Source: Deferribacteres bacterium
GTDB taxonomy: Bacteria > Nitrospirota > Thermodesulfovibrionia > UBA6902
Assembly (NCBI GenBank): GCA_030598625.1
Contig: JAUVPO010000054.1
Location: forward strand, 1-9,659
Length of the DNA: 9,659 nt
Reading direction: 5' to 3'
Shown here: positions 6,013-9,659 of the stretch, piece by piece
Layout: every line of letters begins with the position of its first letter
Position numbering within the stretch: the first letter of the stretch is position 1
Position numbers and translations under genes: made by a program
The notes under the pieces: generated by a model
What the model saw: the letters and a program-made list of their open reading frames with translations, nothing else
Told to the model about the DNA's origin: nothing
Database searches by the model: none

Positions 6013-8130
6013 CTATTCCGCCTCAAGCACCGCGCCGTCCATGTATCTCATGATGTCATCATAATTTTTCTTTGTTTTTTCATACATGGTGGCATTTTCA
6101 ATCGCTGTACCGCACTGTTCCGCGAGTGAAGCCGCAAAGTCTATTTCCTGCCGGGAGAATCTCCTCGGTTCGCCTGTCAGCAGTCTTAATATCCCGAGTA
6201 CTTTGCCCCTTGCAATTACAGGTAATGTAAGTAAGCTTTTTATTCCTTCTTCTGCCGCCTCTTTCTGGTATTGGATCTTTTTGTCGCTTGTAACATCATA
6301 GATAGCAACCGGCTTTTCATTCAATGCCTCTATAATATTTTCTTCTGTGTCAACAGGGCCTCTGTTTAAATATTTCTCACTGAGACCGTATGCAGCGGCA
6401 AGTTTAAGTTTTTTGCCTGTATGATCAAGCAGGCGTATCGTGGATGCTTTTAAGTTCATTACTTCAGGGATCTTTTTTACTATCATGTCCAGCACTTCAC
6501 TCGCCATCAGAGTAGAACTGACAGCTTTTGTAACTTCCTGAAATACGGACAGATATTGCTTTTCCTTGGATATCTCTGTTTCAAAACGCTTCGCATTTAC
6601 AATTGCGATGGCGGTTTGTTCGGCAATCGCCTCCATAAATCTAAGGTCTTCGGCTTTGTATTTAACAGGTCTGGTCGTATAAAGCCTGAGCACTCCCGTA
6701 ACCTCAGCCTGAAAAAACATAGGTATGGACAAAATACTGCGAATGCCTTCCTCCAGGGCCTCATTGTAATACTTTGAATCTTTATGTTCTGTTATGTCGT
6801 ACTCCGATACGGGTTTACCGGCAAGGGCGTTATCGATACTCGCGTCATAAGAGACAGGCCCTTTATTGGCGTACTTCTCACTCAGTCCATAATACGCCAC
6901 AAGTTCCAATTGATTGTTTTCCTTATTCAGAAGACGCAGGGAACTGCCTTTTAATCCCATAACCTGAGGGATTTTTTTTACTATCGCATCCAATACTTCA
7001 TTTAAATTGAGCGTAGAACTTACTACTTTCGCAACTTCTTCAAAAACCCTGAGATATTCCTTTTCTTTTGACACCGCCCTTTCGAAACGTCTTGCGTTTA
7101 CTATTGCTATTGCCCCCTGTTCCGCGATTGCGCAAATAAAGTTAAGGTCCTCAGTAGTATATTTAACAGGCTCAGCAGCATACATTCTGAGCACCCCTAT
7201 TACTTCCGTCTCAAAACGAAGGGGGATAGATAATATGGTGCTGATCCCTTCTTCCGTTGCTTCTTTGTAGTATTCTGAATCCGTATGTTCCGCTATGTCA
7301 TACACCGACACGGTTTTACCGGCCCTTGCATCGTCAATGCTCGCATCGTAAGATACAGGCCCTTTGTTGGCGTATCTCTCACTGAGGCCGTAATACGCCG
7401 CAAGCTCCAACTGCTCTGTCTCCTTATTGAGAAGCCGGAGCGAACTTGCCTTTACATTCATCACCTTGACAACGTTGGTCGTGATCAACTTCAAGACCTC
7501 ATCAAGGCTGATGCTGGCGCTTATTGATTTGCATATATCCTGATAACTCTCCAGATATACCTTTTTCTCGAAAATTTTATCAGCGCATGAAGGACACATA
7601 CCATGGGTAAAGACGCCGAACCCCTCATTTGTAAGATAACTTTCAAGCTGTTCCCAGTAATTTTCATCACTCCTTATCTTTTTGCACCAGCCGCATATTG
7701 GAATGAGTCTTTCTTTTCTTTCAGATTTCAACCGTGACTCTACTGACCTGATACATCGCGTCACGTCCCTGAATGTAGCGATAACACCTTTTATTTTTCC
7801 GTTGCTGAAAAGCGGTGAAGCGTTTTCCTCAACCGGGATTCTTACGTTATCTTTTGTTTTAATGAAAAAGTTTTTACTGACAGCCTTCTTTTCCTGAAAA
7901 CAGAGCGCCACAGGATATTCGAAGGACTGAATTGTATTTCCAGTTTCATCTTCATACTTGAAATCCACCCCGTCAATGGTAGAACCGATCACTTCATCCG
8001 CTTTAAAGCCGGTCAAGGACTCGGCGGCCCTGTTCCAGAACCTGATTTTCTGGTCCGTGTCAACGAGATACACACCGTTTGCCATGCCATCAAGAATTTG
8101 ACGATACGTTTTCCGCTTCCATCCGAACAT
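6013..8130 (-). CDS. PAS / four-cysteine / triple-GAF sensory protein without output domain
   Basis: This 705-residue soluble protein has no signal peptide or membrane segment. In order it has a PAS domain (about 5-125; VYLVDTDQKIRFWNRAAESLTGF, then IKGVIATFRDVT) and a Cys module (143-190) with C146-x2-C149 and C179-x2-C182. Three GAF domains follow, at about 193-359, 360-526 and 527-693, and the protein ends in a short charged helix. The GAF units repeat with an exact 167-residue period. In a 76-residue core, GAF1 and GAF2 agree at 60 positions and GAF2 and GAF3 at 38. There is no kinase, GGDEF, EAL, HD-GYP, phosphatase or DNA-binding domain, so it probably signals through a partner. The start has AGGAG (8140-8144) nine bases upstream. 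A same-strand GGDEF gene lies 100 bp upstream. The GAF ligands are unknown, and no bilin-attachment cysteine is present. Confidence 0.9.
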   Translation of the reverse strand: MFGWKRKTYRQILDGMANGVYLVDTDQKIRFWNRAAESLTGFKADEVIGSTIDGVDFKYEDETGNTIQSFEYPVALCFQEKKAVSKNFFIKTKDNVRIPVEENASPLFSNGKIKGVIATFRDVTRCIRSVESRLKSERKERLIPICGWCKKIRSDENYWEQLESYLTNEGFGVFTHGMCPSCADKIFEKKVYLESYQDICKSISASISLDEVLKLITTNVVKVMNVKASSLRLLNKETEQLELAAYYGLSERYANKGPVSYDASIDDARAGKTVSVYDIAEHTDSEYYKEATEEGISTILSIPLRFETEVIGVLRMYAAEPVKYTTEDLNFICAIAEQGAIAIVNARRFERAVSKEKEYLRVFEEVAKVVSSTLNLNEVLDAIVKKIPQVMGLKGSSLRLLNKENNQLELVAYYGLSEKYANKGPVSYDASIDNALAGKPVSEYDITEHKDSKYYNEALEEGIRSILSIPMFFQAEVTGVLRLYTTRPVKYKAEDLRFMEAIAEQTAIAIVNAKRFETEISKEKQYLSVFQEVTKAVSSTLMASEVLDMIVKKIPEVMNLKASTIRLLDHTGKKLKLAAAYGLSEKYLNRGPVDTEENIIEALNEKPVAIYDVTSDKKIQYQKEAAEEGIKSLLTLPVIARGKVLGILRLLTGEPRRFSRQEIDFAASLAEQCGTAIENATMYEKTKKNYDDIMRYMDGAVLEAE
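6052..7554 (-). repeat. Three in-frame 501-bp tandem repeats encoding GAF domains
   Basis: The coding units 7054-7554, 6553-7053 and 6052-6552 are each 501 bp. The anchor GLSE-(K/R)-Y-x-N-(K/R)-GPV recurs at residues 248, 415 and 582, and the anchor DNA beginning acagg(g)cc sits at 7355, 6854 and 6353. No gap is needed to align the core of all three. Units 1 and 2 are much closer to each other than to unit 3, so the last duplication probably made units 1 and 2. Confidence 0.85.
7561..7704 (-). other. Four-cysteine (CxxC...CxxC) module within the PAS-GAF protein
   Basis: Residues 143-190 read IPICGWCKKIRSDENYWEQL, then a short linker, then THGMCPSCADKIFEKK. The spacing is C-x2-C-x29-C-x2-C, consistent with a small zinc- or iron-binding fold. 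From general knowledge, similar ICxxCKKIRD...YW..L...SHGxCPxC stretches occur in many environmental sensor proteins, often at or near the C-terminus. Here the module lies between PAS and GAF domains. All four cysteines are intact. Confidence 0.75.
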
Positions 8131-8213
8131 ATTGATATTCTCCTGTTTAAAAACTAATGCTGCAGCTTATCTTAATGCGTTTGCTTTCAAGAGTTCAAAG
8201 GTTATTATGATTT

Positions 8214-8222
8214 ATTATAGCA
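8214..8222 (-). promoter_or_regulatory. Extended -10 promoter for the PAS-GAF gene
   Basis: On the minus strand the sequence reads TGCTATAAT, a perfect extended -10 element (TGn plus TATAAT). It lies just past the stop of the upstream GGDEF gene. There is no good -35, but extended -10 promoters can work without one. Transcription would start near 8207, giving a leader of about 77 bases to the ATG at 8130. The PAS-GAF gene could therefore be transcribed separately from the cyclase gene as well as by read-through. Confidence 0.4.
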
Positions 8223-8230
8223 AAAAATTA

Positions 8231-9613
8231 TTACGTTGCTTTATATACTATATTTTTTGTTGAAGACTTTCCGTGGTACATGGCTTCATCTGCAAGTTTA
8301 AGCAGCTCGTCTTTATTCTTCGCGTTGGCAGGGTAGGAAGCGATCCCGAAACTCCCGGTCAGCCTGACCGAGTACCCGTCATTTTTCAGGAATTCGGTTT
8401 TCTCTATTATCATTCTCAGTCTCTCGGCAACCATATAGCATGCATCCAGCGGGGTTTGAGGCAGGATCATGACAAACTCGTCTCCACCATATCGTGTAAT
8501 TGTATCAATCTTTCTCAGGTTTTTCTGTAAGATCCGTGAGACCTCGATAATCACACTGCTGCCTACAAGGTGTCCATATTTATCATTTACTCTCTTGAGA
8601 TTATCAAGGTCCATAAATATGAGTGAAAAAAGTGAACCGTACCTCTGCGCCCTTTCTATCTCCATATCAACGGCCTGACGAAGATACCGGATGTTGTAGA
8701 GATTGGTAAGGTCGTCATTTCTAATCTCTTGATTTAAAAAGGCCATCTCTATATCCACGGCAGCATAGTTGGCTGCATTTATAAGCAAATCCATGTCATT
8801 GTCGGTAAAAACATCTCCATGTTTTTTATTGATAAGCCTTAAAACACCCAGCCCCCTGTCTTTAATCTTTAGAGGAGCGCATATTAGCGACTTCATTTTA
8901 AGCGTTGAAAATTTATCTATTGTTTTATTAAAACGCTTGTCCTTTCCCACATCCTTAATGGCTAATGTGATGCCTTTATACAGAACGATTCCGGCAATCC
9001 CGACTCCCTTTTTAAAAACGGATTTCTGTATCTTTGATGAAGTCCGTATCGGTATTATCTTAAAGAAAGGTTCATCATTAAGGAGAAGAGAGACGGCTTC
9101 AGCTCCTGTCAGGGTCTTCACTTTTTCCATTATGGAATTCAATTTTTTAGTTAAAACAGAAACAGCCGTCAGATTTCTTGTATTTTCATCATAAAAATCC
9201 AACTCCTTCTTCCTGGCCTTAAGCTCTGCATGCAATATCCTGTTTTCATCCTCAGCGGCTTTATTTTTCAAAAGGTTTTCCATGCAGCGTCCAAACTCCC
9301 TGCCGGAAACCGGCTGGAAAAGCGGTAAGGTAAATCTGTCCTTAATCCAGAGGTGCAAATCTTTTAAATTGTTATCATTGATCAGGACAATCCTGGGTTT
9401 ATCGGCAGTAAGCTGTCTTAATTTATCCGGATTGCCGGTTTTTGATAGAAAATCGCCGTCTATCACGACTAAATCGGCGCCTTTTTTTCACATGAAGTTT
9501 ATCGCTTTTTTAAGTCTCTTTTCCTTTATTAATTTGAAGCAGTTTTTTGTCAGCGATTTTTCAAAATTACGTACAAAGGAATTGCATTTATCTATCAGTA
9601 GGATTTCACGCAT
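8231..9613 (-). CDS. Degenerate receiver-GAF-GGDEF diguanylate cyclase, in-frame TGA in receiver
   Basis: The gene encodes a probable cytoplasmic diguanylate cyclase making c-di-GMP from two GTP. From ATG 9613 the frame gives 460 codons, with one in-frame TGA at codon 42 (9488-9490); an uninterrupted frame runs from GTG 9466 (411 residues). I prefer 9613 because it overlaps the upstream stop by eight bases (ATGCGTGA) and restores a receiver fold: MREILLID, then ADLVVIDGDF after the TGA. Domains in full numbering are a receiver (1-117), a coiled linker (118-145), GAF (about 148-290) and GGDEF (about 300-460). The receiver has D8 and D52 but Asn replaces the switch Ser/Thr (LIND) and Gln the conserved Lys (FQPV), so it is probably not a normal phospho-switch. 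The cyclase has RYGGDEF (374-380) and an intact I-site R367-K-I-D370, indicating product inhibition. If the TGA is real, a GAF-GGDEF product could start at GTG 9466, though its ribosome-binding site is poor. Confidence 0.85.
9488..9490 (-). other. In-frame TGA codon interrupting the receiver domain
   Basis: Codons read AAC TTC ATG TGA AAA AAA GGC GCC GAT across 9499-9473. Recognisable receiver sequence lies on both sides in the same frame, so a single substitution explains the stop; one indel would not. TGA is used as the ordinary stop of the histidine kinase, response regulator, dcd and trpE in this window, which argues against a reassigned code. A sequencing error or a nonsense mutation is most likely. 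Confidence 0.8.
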
Positions 9614-9659
9614 TGGTCCCGCAGCACTTCTTGTATTTTTTTCCGCTCCCGCAAATACA
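9606..9659 (-). CDS. SEC-C zinc-motif protein, last 17 residues (rest outside window)
   Basis: The minus strand from the right edge encodes CICGSGKKYKKCCGTNA and then TGA at 9606-9608. This matches the SEC-C motif (CxCGSGKKYKKCC), a small zinc-binding tail found at the C-terminus of SecA and of many stand-alone SEC-C proteins. The CC ending and only three residues after it do not settle which. The stop overlaps the start of the receiver-GAF-GGDEF gene (ATG 9613) by eight bases, implying translational coupling and one operon. Too little is visible to assign a gene name. Confidence 0.8.
   Translation of the reverse strand, partial: CICGSGKKYKKCCGTNA

Noticed and set aside
6052..7554. The repeats here as a mobile element or CRISPR-like array
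   Set aside because: The repeats are in-frame protein-domain duplications of 501 bp with codon-level divergence, not identical DNA units with spacers or terminal inverted repeats.
8469..9194. Plus-strand open frames opposite the GGDEF gene
   Set aside because: They lie antisense to a conserved GAF-GGDEF coding region, have no ribosome-binding sites of note, and lack family motifs.
9488..9490. TGA read as tryptophan or selenocysteine
   Set aside because: TGA ends at least four other genes here in the normal way. No catalytic cysteine or selenocysteine position is expected in this receiver loop, and no obvious stem-loop follows.

Overview
The window comes from a bacterial chromosome of moderate GC content. 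It carries two-component and c-di-GMP signalling genes around a few housekeeping and sugar-nucleotide genes. The multidomain sensors (PAS, GAF, GGDEF, a Cys-rich module, an NtrB-like kinase) next to dcd, pyrF and trpE suggest an environmental, sensor-rich Gram-negative such as Nitrospirota or a deltaproteobacterial group. That placement is an inference from gene style only. There is no rRNA, tRNA, CRISPR array or recognisable insertion sequence.

Layout. Positions 1-1227 (+) hold the 3' part of a histidine kinase followed by a receiver-only response regulator. Convergent to them is a minus-strand pair: an unrecognised 98-residue protein (2718-3014) followed by manC, a bifunctional mannose-1-phosphate guanylyltransferase/mannose-6-phosphate isomerase (1256-2668). 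A 185-bp divergent intergenic region (3015-3199) separates this pair from a plus-strand run: dcd (dCTP deaminase, frameshifted as read), pyrF (OMP decarboxylase) and trpE (anthranilate synthase component I). trpE ends 11 bp short of the end of a second minus-strand group. In transcription order that group is the last 17 residues of a SEC-C zinc-motif protein, a degenerate receiver-GAF-GGDEF diguanylate cyclase (8231-9613), and a 705-residue PAS / four-cysteine / triple-GAF protein with no recognisable output domain (6013-8130).

How the genes work together. dcd and pyrF both supply pyrimidine nucleotides: Dcd makes dUTP on the way to dTMP and PyrF makes UMP. trpE links chorismate to tryptophan. 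manC supplies GDP-mannose for polysaccharide. On the right, the diguanylate cyclase and the output-less GAF protein are co-directional and 100 bp apart, so they may form a sensor/cyclase unit.

Two coding interruptions stand out. The first is an extra C in a seven-C run in dcd, which removes the catalytic glutamate from the zero-frame product. The second is an in-frame TGA inside the receiver domain of the GGDEF protein. Both could be sequence errors, recent mutations or, less likely, recoding. No stretch over 300 bases lacks a gene; the longest non-coding stretch is 3015-3199.
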